Positions 1 to 8,497 of a stretch of DNA of 64,000 bases are shown one piece after another. Position 1 is the first letter of the stretch. Each line of letters begins with the position of its first letter. The DNA is from Streptomyces sp. NRRL B-3428 (GTDB taxonomy: Bacteria; Actinomycetota; Actinomycetes; Streptomycetales; Streptomycetaceae): positions 62,001 to 126,000 of the forward strand of contig JOGW01000009.1 of assembly GCA_000721375.1 (NCBI GenBank). Direction: 5' to 3'. The notes under the pieces were generated by a model. It ran no database searches. It was given only the letters and a program-made list of their open reading frames with translations, and was not told the origin of the DNA. The position numbers and the translations under genes were made by a program.

Positions 1-164
1 GCGGGGCTCTCCCCGCCGACCGCCCGGCCGCGCCGCTTCTCGATCTCCGCACGCAACTCCGTGACCAGGCGCATCCGGATGTTGGAGGACAGCTGTCGCT
101 GCTGGGCCAGGTCGCCGACCCGGCTCAGATAGTCGAAAACGAGCTGATCGCTCTCGATCGCCAC
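1..164 (-). CDS. Conserved hypothetical protein, N-terminal part only
   Basis: The gene runs off the left edge, so only about 54 residues are visible. It begins with GTG at 164-162, and an AGGGGG ribosome binding site lies about five bases upstream. The visible start reads VAIESDQLVFDYLSRVGDLA and continues with a charged helical stretch rich in Arg and Glu. There is no signal peptide or membrane segment in this part. The sequence looks like a short cytoplasmic helical protein of a kind common in Streptomyces, but I do not recognise a function. The good ribosome site and codon pattern make it a real gene. Confidence 0.7.
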   Translation of the reverse strand, partial: MAIESDQLVFDYLSRVGDLAQQRQLSSNIRMRLVTELRAEIEKRRGRAVGGESP

Positions 165-298
165 CGGACCCCCTGCTGCCGCGCCGCCACTCGCGGAACC
201 GGAAGCGCGCCACGCCGCCAAGTCCCTTCCGGATCCGCCCTCTTACGACAACCCGGCGCTCCGACGGTACCGCGCACATCACCACCCTGTCGGTCTTA

Positions 299-511
299 GG
301 GGCCTGTCTTCAGGCTCCCGCCTGCCGCGCGGCGTCTGGCACGCACGCTCGCCGCGTTGCCGAAACACCCACGTAGCTCCTTCCCCAAGCTCTCGGCTTC
401 GCTCGAGCAGGGGAGACCCCATTCGAGGGCGTCCCGGCGCCTTGCGATCGCACGCACCAGGCGCCGCGCGGCCGCCCTTCGGGCGACGACGGGAGCCTGA
501 AGACAGGCCCC
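299..511. mobile_element. MITE-like element with 21-bp terminal inverted repeats and TA flanks
   Basis: Positions 299-319 and 491-511 are perfect 21-bp inverted repeats. The dinucleotide TA lies immediately outside both ends (297-298 and 512-513), as expected for a duplicated TA target. A second imperfect inverted pair lies inside (about 325-339 against 458-472), and a hairpin with CCCC/GGGG and GCTC/GAGC arms lies at about 383-413. No transposase is encoded. TA duplication is the habit of IS630/Tc1-type transposases, so the element may be moved in trans by such an enzyme. That family assignment is inference. The right end is only 20 bases from the start codon of the next gene. Confidence 0.75.
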
Positions 512-531
512 TACCCACTACCGTGGGACGG

Positions 532-2952
532 ATGAGGACCGAGAGCACGGCCGGAGCCACCCCGCGGACCCTGGCCGAAGAGCTGAGGCAGCGCGACGAC
601 GCGTCGCTCGCCGCCCTGCTGCGGGTGCGCGTCGACCTGCTCAATCCGGTGCCGGGCGACCTGACCCAGCTCGCCACCCGGGCCGGCACGCGCGCCTCGG
701 TGGTGCGCGCTCTGGAGCGCCTCGACACCTTCGCGCTGCAGACCGCCGAAGCACTCGCCGTCGCGCCGGATCCGGCGACGTATCAGCAGCTCAAGGACCT
801 GCTCACGGGAGACGGCGAGCACGCCCCCGATATCGAGCACGCCCTGCCCACCGCCCTGGCCACCCTGCGCGAACAGGCCGTCGTCTGGGGCGCCGACGAC
901 CGTCTGCGGCTCGTGCGCACCGCCCGCGAACTGCTAGCGCCCTCACCCGGCCACCCCTCGCCGACCGGTCTCGGCCCGTCCGTCGCCGAGACCACGGCGG
1001 GCATGTCGCCGGGGCGCGTGCAGCAGCTCATTGCGGCCGCCGGGCTTGTGTCCACCCACGATCCGGTGTCGGCCGTCACCGCGCTGACGGACCTCTTCCG
1101 CGACCGTACGAGGATGAGCGCGCTGCTCGACGAAGCCCCCATGGAGGCGCTCGACGTACTCGGCCGGCTGACCTGGGGGCCGCCGTACGGGCAGGTCACC
1201 GCCCAGCCCGCCGCCCATCTGCGCTGGCTGCTCGACCGCGGGCTGCTGCTGCCCACCGCGCCCGGCACCGTCGTGCTGCCCCGTGAGGTCGCGCTGCATC
1301 TGCGCGGCGGCCGCGCCCACCGCGAGCCCCGGCCGCTGCCGCCGGCGGTCGAGGCGGGGGCGACGCACAGCGGACGGGTGGTCGACGCGACCGCGGCCGG
1401 CCAGGCGTACACCGCGCTCGCCACCGTCGAGGAACTGCTCAAGGACTGGGACGAGGGCGGTCCCACCGTCCTGCGGGCCGGCGGTCTGAGCGTGCGCGAT
1501 CTCAAGCGCACCGCCGTCGCCCTCGACACTTCCGAGCCGATCGCGGCCTTCTGGATCGAACTGGCCTACGCGGCCGGTCTGGTGGCCTCCGACGGGGAGG
1601 CCGACGAGCGGTACGCGGCGACCCCCGCGTACGACGAATGGCTCGAACTGCCCGCCGCCGAGCGCTGGAGCCTGCTCGGCACGGCATGGCTGACGGCGAC
1701 CCGCACCGCGGGCGTGGTCGGCTCGCGTGACTCCAAGGACCGGGTGCTTTCCGTTCTAGGCCCGCATCTGGACCGCTCGGCCGCCCCCGAGGTGCGCCGC
1801 CAGGTCCTCAACCTGCTCGCCACGCTGCCGGAGGGCGGGGCGCCCACGGCGGCGGCCATCCTGGAACGGCTGCGCTGGCAGCGGCCCCTGCGCGGCGTGG
1901 CGGGCCAGGACGATCTGCGCTCGCGGCTGGCCCAGTGGGCGCTCACCGAGGCCGAGTTGCTGGGCGTCACCGGACGCGGGGCGCTCTCCTCGCACGGCCG
2001 CGCGCTGCTGGCCGCCGACGCCTCACTGGTTCAGGCGGGTCTCGCCCCGCTCCTGCCCGACCCCCTCGACCACGTCCTGCTCCAGGCCGACCTGACGGCC
2101 GTTGCCCCCGGCCCTCTTGAGCGCCCCCTCGCGGACATGCTCGGCGTCCTCGCGGACGTCGAGTCCAAGGGCGGCGCCACGGTCTACCGCTTCACCGCCG
2201 GCTCGATCCGCCGCGCGCTGGACGCCGGCAAGTCCGCCTCCGACCTGCAGGCGTTCCTGACGGCCCACAGTCGTACGCCGGTCCCGCAGCCGCTCTCGTA
2301 CCTGATCGACGATGTGGCGCGTCGGCACGGCCACTTGAGGATCGGCTCGGCCTCCGCGTACGTGCGCTGCGACGACGAGGCGGTACTCGGCGAGATCCTC
2401 GCCGACAAACGCTCCCAGAGCCTGCGCCTGCGCCGCCTGGCCCCGACGGTCCTCGCCGCACAGGCCGACCCCGGCACCCTGCTCGAAGGCCTGCGCGCGA
2501 TGGGCTTCGCACCCGCCGCCGAGTCCGCCGAGGGCGACGTCCTGATCACCCGCGCCCACTCCCACCGCACCCCGCCGCGCACGGCCCCCGAACCGGTACC
2601 GGACGGCCCGCCGACCCCCGACACCACCCTGCTCGACGCGGCCGTCCGCGCCATCCGCGCCGGCGACCTGGCCTCCACGACCCCGCGCAAGGAGACCCCG
2701 GCGGCCCAGACGGACGGCCAACTCCCGCGTACGACCCCGGCGGAGACCCTCGCCACGATGCAGGCCGCGGTGATGACCGGCGACGCCCTGTGGATCGGCT
2801 ACGTCAACGCGGAGGGCTCCGCCAGCCAGCGCGTCATCGCCCCGATCCGCGTGGAGGGCGGCTTCGTGACGGGCTACGACCACACGGCGGACGAGGTACG
2901 CACGTATCCGCTGCACCGGGTCACGGGGGTGGCGGAGTTGGCGGAGGAGTGA
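532..2952 (+). CDS. Helicase-associated domain protein (XPB/Ssl2-like N-terminal type) with WYL-like C-terminus
   Basis: This protein of about 806 residues belongs to the actinobacterial helicase-associated family, which shares an XPB/Ssl2-like region but has no visible Walker A or DEAD-type motor. The N-terminal 150 residues are helical and carry an LLRVRVDLLNP segment typical of the family. From about residue 740 the pattern resembles a WYL or WCX ligand-sensing domain (DALWIGYVNAEG, then RVIAPIRVEGG). The reading frame is open upstream to 442, but that part lies in the mobile element, so ATG 532 is the better start. The ribosome site (GTGGGACGG) is weak. A role in DNA transactions is inferred from family membership only. 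Confidence 0.85.
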   Translation: MRTESTAGATPRTLAEELRQRDDASLAALLRVRVDLLNPVPGDLTQLATRAGTRASVVRALERLDTFALQTAEALAVAPDPATYQQLKDLLTGDGEHAPDIEHALPTALATLREQAVVWGADDRLRLVRTARELLAPSPGHPSPTGLGPSVAETTAGMSPGRVQQLIAAAGLVSTHDPVSAVTALTDLFRDRTRMSALLDEAPMEALDVLGRLTWGPPYGQVTAQPAAHLRWLLDRGLLLPTAPGTVVLPREVALHLRGGRAHREPRPLPPAVEAGATHSGRVVDATAAGQAYTALATVEELLKDWDEGGPTVLRAGGLSVRDLKRTAVALDTSEPIAAFWIELAYAAGLVASDGEADERYAATPAYDEWLELPAAERWSLLGTAWLTATRTAGVVGSRDSKDRVLSVLGPHLDRSAAPEVRRQVLNLLATLPEGGAPTAAAILERLRWQRPLRGVAGQDDLRSRLAQWALTEAELLGVTGRGALSSHGRALLAADASLVQAGLAPLLPDPLDHVLLQADLTAVAPGPLERPLADMLGVLADVESKGGATVYRFTAGSIRRALDAGKSASDLQAFLTAHSRTPVPQPLSYLIDDVARRHGHLRIGSASAYVRCDDEAVLGEILADKRSQSLRLRRLAPTVLAAQADPGTLLEGLRAMGFAPAAESAEGDVLITRAHSHRTPPRTAPEPVPDGPPTPDTTLLDAAVRAIRAGDLASTTPRKETPAAQTDGQLPRTTPAETLATMQAAVMTGDALWIGYVNAEGSASQRVIAPIRVEGGFVTGYDHTADEVRTYPLHRVTGVAELAEE

Positions 2953-2971
2953 GGGCGGGCCTGCCTCGCTT

Positions 2972-3127
2972 TCAGGCCTCGGCGCCCACCTTCTCGGTGG
3001 CGTCCGCGAGTTGAGCCCGCAGGGCCTGATTCTCGGCTTCGAGAAGGGCGATGCGCTTACGGGCGAAGTAGAGCTCCATGACGGCGTCCTGGAACTCGGC
3101 TACGAGTTGGTCGGGGGTCAGTTCCAT
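2972..3127 (-). CDS. Small coiled-coil protein
   Basis: A 51-residue protein starts at ATG 3127, eight bases after the stop of the hyaluronidase-like gene. A GAGGA ribosome site lies at the right distance. The sequence is a single amphipathic helix: MELTPDQLVAEFQDAVMELY is followed by a heptad run of Leu and Ala (ALLEAENQALRAQLADA). It probably forms a coiled-coil dimer or trimer. The close spacing shows it is co-transcribed with the exported protein upstream. Such a pair of a fibre-like protein and a small helical partner is reminiscent of phage tail-fibre cassettes. Function is unknown. Confidence 0.75.
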   Translation of the reverse strand: MELTPDQLVAEFQDAVMELYFARKRIALLEAENQALRAQLADATEKVGAEA

Positions 3128-3135
3128 GGTGGTCC

Positions 3136-3978
3136 TCAGGCCTTGGCGATGGTGGTGACGGTGCCGTTGGAGCCGCGCCACTTGAGCTCTCCCGCTTCGG
3201 CGTACAGCACACCGCCGTCGCCGAAGTCCTGCTGGGCATCGGCGCCGAGCTGCACCTTGCGTGCGGCGATCGTCCCGCTGTTGAGGACGCGAGTCTGCAC
3301 GACGCCGGCACTGTCGCGGAACTCGGCGATCCTGGTGGCGGAGCCGGCCTTGCCCACCATGAGAAGGCCGATGGGCTCGTCGCGCTGATCGATGTGCACC
3401 TGTGCGTCGGGCTTCTTGCCTATGGGGACGCCGATACCGACCGCACCCGAGCCTTTGACGACGAAGTCGTCCACACCGTTGTTGCGCAGCAGCATGAGGT
3501 TTCCCGTGGTGGGGCCGGTCGTCGCCAGCAGGACGATGCCCTGCGCCCGCGTACCGCCGGACCCGTCCTTGACGCCTTCGGTCTGCAGGTCGAGGGAGAG
3601 GGCCGCCGCGTAGTTGTCCGAGCCGTCCGCCTGACCCTTGTGCGTGACCTTGAGCGTGCCGCGAGCCTTCTCGCGGCCGGCGATCCACACCGCGGACTCG
3701 TTCGGGTTCTCGGAGGTGACGTTCAGGGCCACGCTGCCTTCGACGGTTCCCGCCTGTTTCAACGTCAGCGCGTGTCTCTCCCTCACCGTGGCGGTGGACG
3801 TGAAGGACGACAGCGCGTCGGACGACGTGTGGAACGTTCTCGCCGTCACGGCACCCGTGAACGTCGTATCCCCCTCGACGACACCGTCCCCCTCGGCCGC
3901 AGCCGCCTCCCCCGCTCCCGCCGCCACCGTCACGGCCCCCGCCGTGAACGCACCCAGAAACAGCCTTCTCGAAGTCAT
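3136..3978 (-). CDS. Tat-exported protein with phage HylP-type hyaluronate lyase-like region
   Basis: The 280-residue product starts with a twin-arginine signal (TSRRLFLGAF, then a hydrophobic Ala/Gly stretch to about residue 28), so it is exported folded. The middle and C-terminal parts resemble phage hyaluronate lyases of the HylP family, which are trimeric beta-helix tail-spike enzymes. The matching segments are GTLKVTHKG, AAALSLDLQ, AQGIVLLATTGPTTGNLMLL and a following DDFVVKGSGAVGIG. Phage enzymes cut hyaluronan by beta-elimination. Whether this protein cuts a polysaccharide is not known. It is followed by a small coiled-coil gene. The likely origin is a domesticated phage tail gene (inference). 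Confidence 0.7.
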   Translation of the reverse strand: MTSRRLFLGAFTAGAVTVAAGAGEAAAAEGDGVVEGDTTFTGAVTARTFHTSSDALSSFTSTATVRERHALTLKQAGTVEGSVALNVTSENPNESAVWIAGREKARGTLKVTHKGQADGSDNYAAALSLDLQTEGVKDGSGGTRAQGIVLLATTGPTTGNLMLLRNNGVDDFVVKGSGAVGIGVPIGKKPDAQVHIDQRDEPIGLLMVGKAGSATRIAEFRDSAGVVQTRVLNSGTIAARKVQLGADAQQDFGDGGVLYAEAGELKWRGSNGTVTTIAKA

Positions 3979-4059
3979 CGCAGAATCCCCACCCTGTCGA
4001 ACGTCAGATGACGGCCCAAGTAAACCCCGCGACCAGGGAGTCCTGTGAGGCGAGGGTGG

Positions 4060-4851
4060 CTAGCCCGCCGTCCAGGGCACCCCCGGCACCACCAACGGCG
4101 ACCCCGTCACCGGATCCGGCACGACCACGCACTCGAGCCCGAAGACCTCGCGTACGAGCTCCTCCGTCACGACCTCGGACGGAGGGCCCGCCGCCACCAC
4201 GCGTCCCGACTTCATCGCCACCAAGTGGTCCGCGTAGCGCGCGGCCTGGTTGAGGTCGTGCAGGACGACCACGACCGTGCGGCCCTTGTCATGGTTCAAC
4301 TGGCGGACCAGGTCGAGGACTTCCACCTGGTGGGAGATGTCCAGATAGGTCGTCGGCTCGTCCAGGAGCAGCAGCTCCGTCTCCTGCGCGAGGGCCATCG
4401 CGATCCACACGCGCTGACGCTGGCCACCGGACAGCTCGTCCACGGACCGCTCGGCCAGGTCCGAGACATCCGTGCGCTCCATCGCCTCGCTCACCGCCCG
4501 CTCGTCGGCCTCGGACCACTGCTGCCACCAGGACTGATGCGGCTGGCGGCCGCGCGCGACCAGATCGGCCACCGTGATCGCCTCGGGTGCGACCGGGGTC
4601 TGCGGCAGCAGACCGATCTGCTGTGCGATGCGCTTCGTGGGCAGTTTCGAAAGCTCCGTACCGTCGAGCAGCACGGCCCCCGACTTCGGCTTGAGGAGGC
4701 GGCCGAGGGCGCGCAGGGTCGTCGACTTCCCGCAGGCGTTCGGGCCGACGATCACCGTGACCCGGCCGTCCGGGACCGCGAGGTCCAGCGCCTCGACGAC
4801 CGTGCGGTCCTCGTACGCGAGCGTGAGCGCCTGGGTGCTGAGCCGGCTCAA
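4060..4851 (-). CDS. Iron-siderophore ABC transporter ATPase (FecE/FepC type)
   Basis: This 263-residue cytoplasmic ATPase energises uptake of ferric siderophore. It has Walker A (GPNACGKST, with Cys at a position that is usually Gly), a Q-loop near LLPQTP, the signature LSGGQRQRV, Walker B ([12 protein letters not shown]) and a switch His (VLHDLN). TTG at 4851-4849 overlaps the TGA of the upstream permease. That is the expected coupled start, and the longer open frame upstream reads through the permease in another frame. It is the last gene of a three-gene operon with two FecCD permeases. No substrate-binding lipoprotein is encoded next to it. Confidence 0.92.
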   Translation of the reverse strand: MSRLSTQALTLAYEDRTVVEALDLAVPDGRVTVIVGPNACGKSTTLRALGRLLKPKSGAVLLDGTELSKLPTKRIAQQIGLLPQTPVAPEAITVADLVARGRQPHQSWWQQWSEADERAVSEAMERTDVSDLAERSVDELSGGQRQRVWIAMALAQETELLLLDEPTTYLDISHQVEVLDLVRQLNHDKGRTVVVVLHDLNQAARYADHLVAMKSGRVVAAGPPSEVVTEELVREVFGLECVVVPDPVTGSPLVVPGVPWTAG

Positions 4852-5927
4852 GAGCTTCCTCCGACGGTACGGCTGCGAACGATCAGCCAGATCAGATACG
4901 GGGCGCCCACGGCTGCGGTGAGCACTCCCACGGGCAGTTCGGTGGGGGAGAAGAGCCGGCGTGCGAGCAGATCCGCGAGGACCACGATCACCGCGCCCGT
5001 CAAAGCGCTGCTCACCAGCGGGATCTGCGCGGTACGCGTCATCCGCCGGGCGATCTGGGGCGCGAGGAGCGCCACGAAGTCCACCGGACCCGCCGCCCCC
5101 GTCGCCACGGAGGCGAGCACCACACCGAGGGCGACCAGACCGAGGCGTACGCGATCCAGGCGTACCCCCAGCGCGGTCGCCGTGTCGTCGTCGAGGGACA
5201 CCGTGCGCTGAGCGCGCGCCGCCCACGCGATTGCCGGGATCAGGACCAGCAGAATCGGCGCGAGCACCTCGGCCTCGGGCCAGCCGCGCCCGTTGAGGGA
5301 ACCCGTCATCCAGATCTGCGCCTGCTGCGCGACCAGATAGTCGCCCTTCGTCATGAAGAGCGTGGTGATCGAGCGCAGGGCGATCGCGAACCCGATCCCG
5401 ATCAGGACGAAGCGCGTGGCATGCAGTCCGCCGCGCCACGCGAAGAGATAGACGAGCGCCGCGGCCACGATGCCGCCCGTCACCGAGAGATACGGCAGCA
5501 CGCTGTACGAGGTGACGCCCATCGTCATCGCCCCGACCGTGAGCGCGCTCGCGCCCTGGCTGATGCCGATGACGTCCGGGCTCGCGAGCGGGTTGCGCGC
5601 CACGGTCTGGATCAGCGCACCCGCGACACCGAAGGCGAGACCGACGAGCAGCCCGACGACCATGCGCGGCAACCGCAGGTCCGCGACGACCAGTTCATCG
5701 GGCGAGGGCTGCCCGAGCAGCACCTTCACGACCTCACCGGGAGCCACGAAGGACTCACCGACGCACAGGTACGCGACGCAGACCGCGGCGAGGAGCACAA
5801 GCAGGGACGAAGCGACGACCACTGCACGCCGGTGCACGAGGAAGCGGGCGGGACCCGCCTTGAGTACGCCGTAACCCGCGGGCCGTACGGCCACGGCGGG
5901 TTTCCGGTCGGAAACAGAAGCACTCAC
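4848..5927 (-). CDS. FecCD-family iron-siderophore ABC permease (FepG-like)
   Basis: A 359-residue membrane protein with about nine to ten hydrophobic helices and family signatures [27 protein letters not shown] and [16 protein letters not shown]. FecCD permeases pair as heterodimers in the inner membrane and pass ferric siderophore from a binding lipoprotein. The start overlaps the stop of the upstream permease by four bases (ATGA), and its own stop overlaps the TTG start of the ATPase. The N-terminal 35 residues are polar and cytoplasmic. The substrate cannot be told from sequence alone. Confidence 0.92.
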   Translation of the reverse strand: MSASVSDRKPAVAVRPAGYGVLKAGPARFLVHRRAVVVASSLLVLLAAVCVAYLCVGESFVAPGEVVKVLLGQPSPDELVVADLRLPRMVVGLLVGLAFGVAGALIQTVARNPLASPDVIGISQGASALTVGAMTMGVTSYSVLPYLSVTGGIVAAALVYLFAWRGGLHATRFVLIGIGFAIALRSITTLFMTKGDYLVAQQAQIWMTGSLNGRGWPEAEVLAPILLVLIPAIAWAARAQRTVSLDDDTATALGVRLDRVRLGLVALGVVLASVATGAAGPVDFVALLAPQIARRMTRTAQIPLVSSALTGAVIVVLADLLARRLFSPTELPVGVLTAAVGAPYLIWLIVRSRTVGGSS

Positions 5928-6964
5928 GCCGCCACCGCCTTGCGCCGCACCAGCGTCACCAGGAACGGCACTCCGATCAGCGCGGTCATCACACCCGCGG
6001 GCACCTCCGAAGGCGGGAAGACCACCCGCCCGATCACATCCGAGACGAGCAGCATCACGGGCCCGATCAGCGCCGCCATCGGCAGCACCCAGCGATGGTC
6101 GGACCCCACGACAGCCCGCGCGATATGCGGCACCGCGAGCCCGATGAACGCGATCGGTCCGGCTGCCGCCACCCCGACCCCGGTCAGCACGGTCGCCCCG
6201 ACCCCGCCCACGATCCGTACGGTCGCGACCCGTTGTCCGAGCCCCTTGGCGACGTCCTCACCGAGCGCCAGAGCATCGAGCCCCCGCGCCACCGAGAACA
6301 CCAGCACCACACCGACCAGCAGGAACGGCCACACCTGCCCGACCACATCCGAGCCGCGCCCCGCGATCGACCCGACCTGCCAGAACCGGAACTCGTCGAG
6401 CGCCGAGGCCTTCGTCGTCAGGACCGCCATCGTCACCGACACGAGCAGCGCATTGATCGCCGCACCGCCCAGCGCGAGCTTCACCGGAGTCGCACCCCCG
6501 CGCCCACTGGAGGCGATCGCGTACACGGCTACCGAGGCGATCCCGGCCCCGGCGAAGGCGAACCACACGTACCCGCTCAGCGAATGGATCCCCACGAACG
6601 CGATGGCGACCACCACCGCCACCGACGCACCCTGGCTGATCCCGAGGATCCCGGGATCGGCGATCGGATTGCGGGTGATCCCCTGCAGCGCGGTCCCGGC
6701 GAGCGCCAGCGCGGCCCCCACCATCAGCCCGATCATCGTCCGCGGCACCCGCAACTCCCGTACGACGTCGGCGGCATCGCTGTGCCCCCCGTTCAGGAGT
6801 GCGTCGAGCACGGCCGAGGGCGCGATGGGCCGCGCACCGACCGCGAGCGAGAGCAGGACGGCGAGCAGCAGAGCGAGGACGGCCACGCCCGTCAGGGCGA
6901 GACGTCTGGCCGCGAGCGGGCGGTGCGCCTTGGAGACGGGGGCGGCGGTCGGCATCGGACCCAT
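5924..6964 (-). CDS. FecCD-family iron-siderophore ABC permease (FepD-like)
   Basis: The first gene of the siderophore operon encodes 346 residues with about nine to ten membrane helices. It carries the FecCD signatures RVPRTMIGLMVGAALALAG, NPIADPGILGISQGAS and GPIAFIGLAVPHIARA. It would pair with the downstream permease and FecE-type ATPase. The start ATG at 6964 lies about 40 bases downstream of a sequence resembling a DmdR1/IdeR iron box, so iron repression is likely. No gene for a siderophore-binding lipoprotein or siderophore synthesis is nearby, so the system probably works with a distant partner or with xenosiderophores. Confidence 0.92.
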   Translation of the reverse strand: MGPMPTAAPVSKAHRPLAARRLALTGVAVLALLLAVLLSLAVGARPIAPSAVLDALLNGGHSDAADVVRELRVPRTMIGLMVGAALALAGTALQGITRNPIADPGILGISQGASVAVVVAIAFVGIHSLSGYVWFAFAGAGIASVAVYAIASSGRGGATPVKLALGGAAINALLVSVTMAVLTTKASALDEFRFWQVGSIAGRGSDVVGQVWPFLLVGVVLVFSVARGLDALALGEDVAKGLGQRVATVRIVGGVGATVLTGVGVAAAGPIAFIGLAVPHIARAVVGSDHRWVLPMAALIGPVMLLVSDVIGRVVFPPSEVPAGVMTALIGVPFLVTLVRRKAVAA

Positions 6965-7003
6965 TTCTGCTCTGCGGTACGGGCGTCAAGCCGCGTGATC
7001 GTT

Positions 7004-7022
7004 CTTGCTCAGGGTGCCCTAA
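7004..7022 (-). promoter_or_regulatory. Putative iron box (DmdR1/IdeR-type operator)
   Basis: On the minus strand this 19-bp site begins TTAGG and has a central CCCT segment. It matches about 12 of 19 positions of the actinobacterial iron box consensus TTAGGTTAGSCTAACCTAA. It lies between the siderophore permease operon (start 6964) and a divergent HAD gene (start 7078), a place where an iron-dependent repressor would act on the transporter. The match is imperfect, so this is a prediction. Confidence 0.45.
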
Positions 7023-7077
7023 GTCTAGGACTCGGACTGCCCGGCGGTCCGCCGGGCCACCCGGTGACAATGGGCGC

Positions 7078-7728
7078 ATGACATCGAACGTGCGCCCGGA
7101 AACCCCGGGGACCACCCCGCTCACCGTCGGCTTCGACCTCGACATGACGCTGATCGACTCCCGCCCCGGGATCAAAGTCTGCTGGGAGGCCCTCGCCGCC
7201 GAGACGGGCGCAGACATCGACGCCGACCTCGTGGTCAGCCGGCTCGGCCCGCCCCTCGAACAGGAACTGGCGCACTGGTTCCCCGCCGACGAGATCCCCG
7301 CGCTCGCCGAGCGCTACCGCGAGATGTACCCCGCGTACGCGATCGGTCCGTCCCCCGCGATGCCCGGCGCCCGCGAGGCCGTCGCCGCGGTCCGCGCCGC
7401 CGGCGGCCGGGCGATCGTCGTCACCGCCAAGCACGAGCCCAGCGCCAAGCTCCACCTCGACCACCTCGGCATCGAACCGGACGCCGTCATCGGCTGGCTC
7501 TGGGCGGAGGCCAAAGGGGAGGCGCTCAAGGAGTACGGCGCTTCGGTGTACGTGGGCGATCACCTGGGCGATGTCCGAGGCGCCCGGACTGCCGGCGCCC
7601 TCTCGCTGGCCGTCCCCACCGGCCCCTGCTCGGCGGAAGAACTGCGCGCCGAAGGCGCCGACGTCGTCCTCGCCGACCTCACCGAGTTCCCGCAGTGGCT
7701 GCGGTCCTACTGCGCCGAGCGCGCCTGA
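7078..7728 (+). CDS. HAD-superfamily hydrolase, phosphoglycolate phosphatase-like
   Basis: The 216-residue protein has the HAD motif I near the N-terminus (GFDLDMTLIDS, with both nucleophile and acid Asp), a helical cap from about residue 25 to 90, motif II (VVTAKHE), and motif IV (YVGDHLGDVRGA). These fit a cytoplasmic phosphatase of the Gph/PGP type. The substrate is not predictable. ATG 7078 is chosen because the open frame upstream lies in the intergenic region. The gene is divergent from the siderophore operon and overlaps the 3' end of a small opposite-strand membrane gene by 22 bases. Confidence 0.85.
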   Translation: MTSNVRPETPGTTPLTVGFDLDMTLIDSRPGIKVCWEALAAETGADIDADLVVSRLGPPLEQELAHWFPADEIPALAERYREMYPAYAIGPSPAMPGAREAVAAVRAAGGRAIVVTAKHEPSAKLHLDHLGIEPDAVIGWLWAEAKGEALKEYGASVYVGDHLGDVRGARTAGALSLAVPTGPCSAEELRAEGADVVLADLTEFPQWLRSYCAERA

Positions 7729-7943
7729 CGCCGCTGCACCGCAATCGACTTCAGGACTCCGGCCCCCGCGATCGCGAAGCCCACACCCATCAGCATGCAG
7801 ACCGCATAAGCGATGGGCGGAAACGGCTCGGTCCCCAGGAACAAAGGGGCGACGGTGGCCAAAGTGGCCACCGTCCCGACGAGAAAGACGATGGCCCCGA
7901 TACGTACGAGCCGGTCACCGGGCCCGGAAGGTGTGTCGCTCAC
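7707..7943 (-). CDS. Small two-helix membrane protein
   Basis: A 78-residue protein with two clear hydrophobic helices (about residues 14-33 and 43-64), a short polar N-terminus and a basic C-terminal tail (QRRQARS), which suggests cytoplasmic ends. It converges on the HAD hydrolase gene and overlaps its last 22 bases. No catalytic motif or known family is visible. Proteins of this shape are common next to cold-shock and menaquinone genes in Streptomyces. Function is unknown. Confidence 0.7.
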   Translation of the reverse strand: MSDTPSGPGDRLVRIGAIVFLVGTVATLATVAPLFLGTEPFPPIAYAVCMLMGVGFAIAGAGVLKSIAVQRRQARSAQ

Positions 7944-7998
7944 TCCACCAGGGTAGTTCCCTGCGGACAGGGGCCTTCGAGCACTGCGTAAAGCAGGC

Positions 7999-8026
7999 TT
8001 GTCAGGCGCGCGGTTGCCAATAGTCT
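7999..8026 (+). promoter_or_regulatory. Putative housekeeping promoter of the cold-shock gene
   Basis: A -35-like TTGTCA (7999-8004) and a -10-like TAGTCT (8021-8026) are separated by 16 bases. This fits the HrdB-type pattern and predicts a start near 8033. The 5' leader would be about 75 bases and contains a short hairpin (GCGGGT near 8034-8039 with ACCCGC near 8050-8055), a common feature of cold-shock mRNA leaders. Confidence 0.5.
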
Positions 8027-8107
8027 TGGTGTCGGCGGGTTCATTCGGGACCCGCTGCTCTGCTATCCAGAGCCGTTTTTGACGAGCGATAGACGAGGAT
8101 CGGGCAG

Positions 8108-8491
8108 ATGCCGACGGGCAAGGTCAAGTGGTTCAACAGTGAGAAGGGCTTCGGCTTCCTCTCCCGCGATGACGGCGGCGACGTCTTCGTTCACTCCTCC
8201 GTGCTGCCCGCCGGCGTCGACGCACTGAAGCCCGGTCAGCGAGTGGAGTTCGGCGTGGTCGCCGGGCAGCGCGGTGACCAGGCGCTGTCCGTGACCCTGC
8301 TCGACCCGACGCCCTCGGTCGCCGCGGCCACCCGCCGCAAGCCCGATGAGCTGGCGTCGATCGTGCAGGATCTGACGACGCTCCTGGAGAACGTCACGCA
8401 GCAGCTGGAGCGCGGCCGCTATCCCGACAAGGCGCACGGCGCGAAGATCGCCGGGATGCTGCGGGCCGTCGCCGATCAGCTGGATGTCTAG
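8108..8491 (+). CDS. Cold-shock domain protein with helical C-terminal extension
   Basis: Residues 1-68 form a cold-shock domain that binds single-stranded nucleic acid. RNP1 (KGFGFLS) and RNP2 (VFVHSSV) are intact. Residues 75-127 add a helical, charged extension ([20 protein letters not shown] and onward) that ordinary 67-residue CspA proteins lack. This makes it one of the longer actinobacterial variants. It probably acts as an RNA chaperone, and the extension may mediate oligomerisation (inference). It has its own promoter and lies immediately before the convergent menaquinone genes. Confidence 0.92.
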   Translation: MPTGKVKWFNSEKGFGFLSRDDGGDVFVHSSVLPAGVDALKPGQRVEFGVVAGQRGDQALSVTLLDPTPSVAAATRRKPDELASIVQDLTTLLENVTQQLERGRYPDKAHGAKIAGMLRAVADQLDV

Positions 8492-8497
8492 CGGCGA

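Noticed and set aside
375..420. Hairpin considered as a transcription terminator
   Set aside because: It is internal to the MITE-like element and is better explained as part of that element.
442..531. N-terminal extension of the helicase-associated gene to ATG 442
   Set aside because: The 30 added residues are encoded by the right part of the MITE-like element and would not be native.
279..728. 149-codon minus-strand frame over the MITE
   Set aside because: It is a chance frame through the inverted-repeat element and antisense to the next gene.
2972..3978. Prophage remnant
   Set aside because: Only one phage-like gene and a small partner are present. No integrase, terminase, capsid or att site is visible, so a single domesticated gene is more likely.
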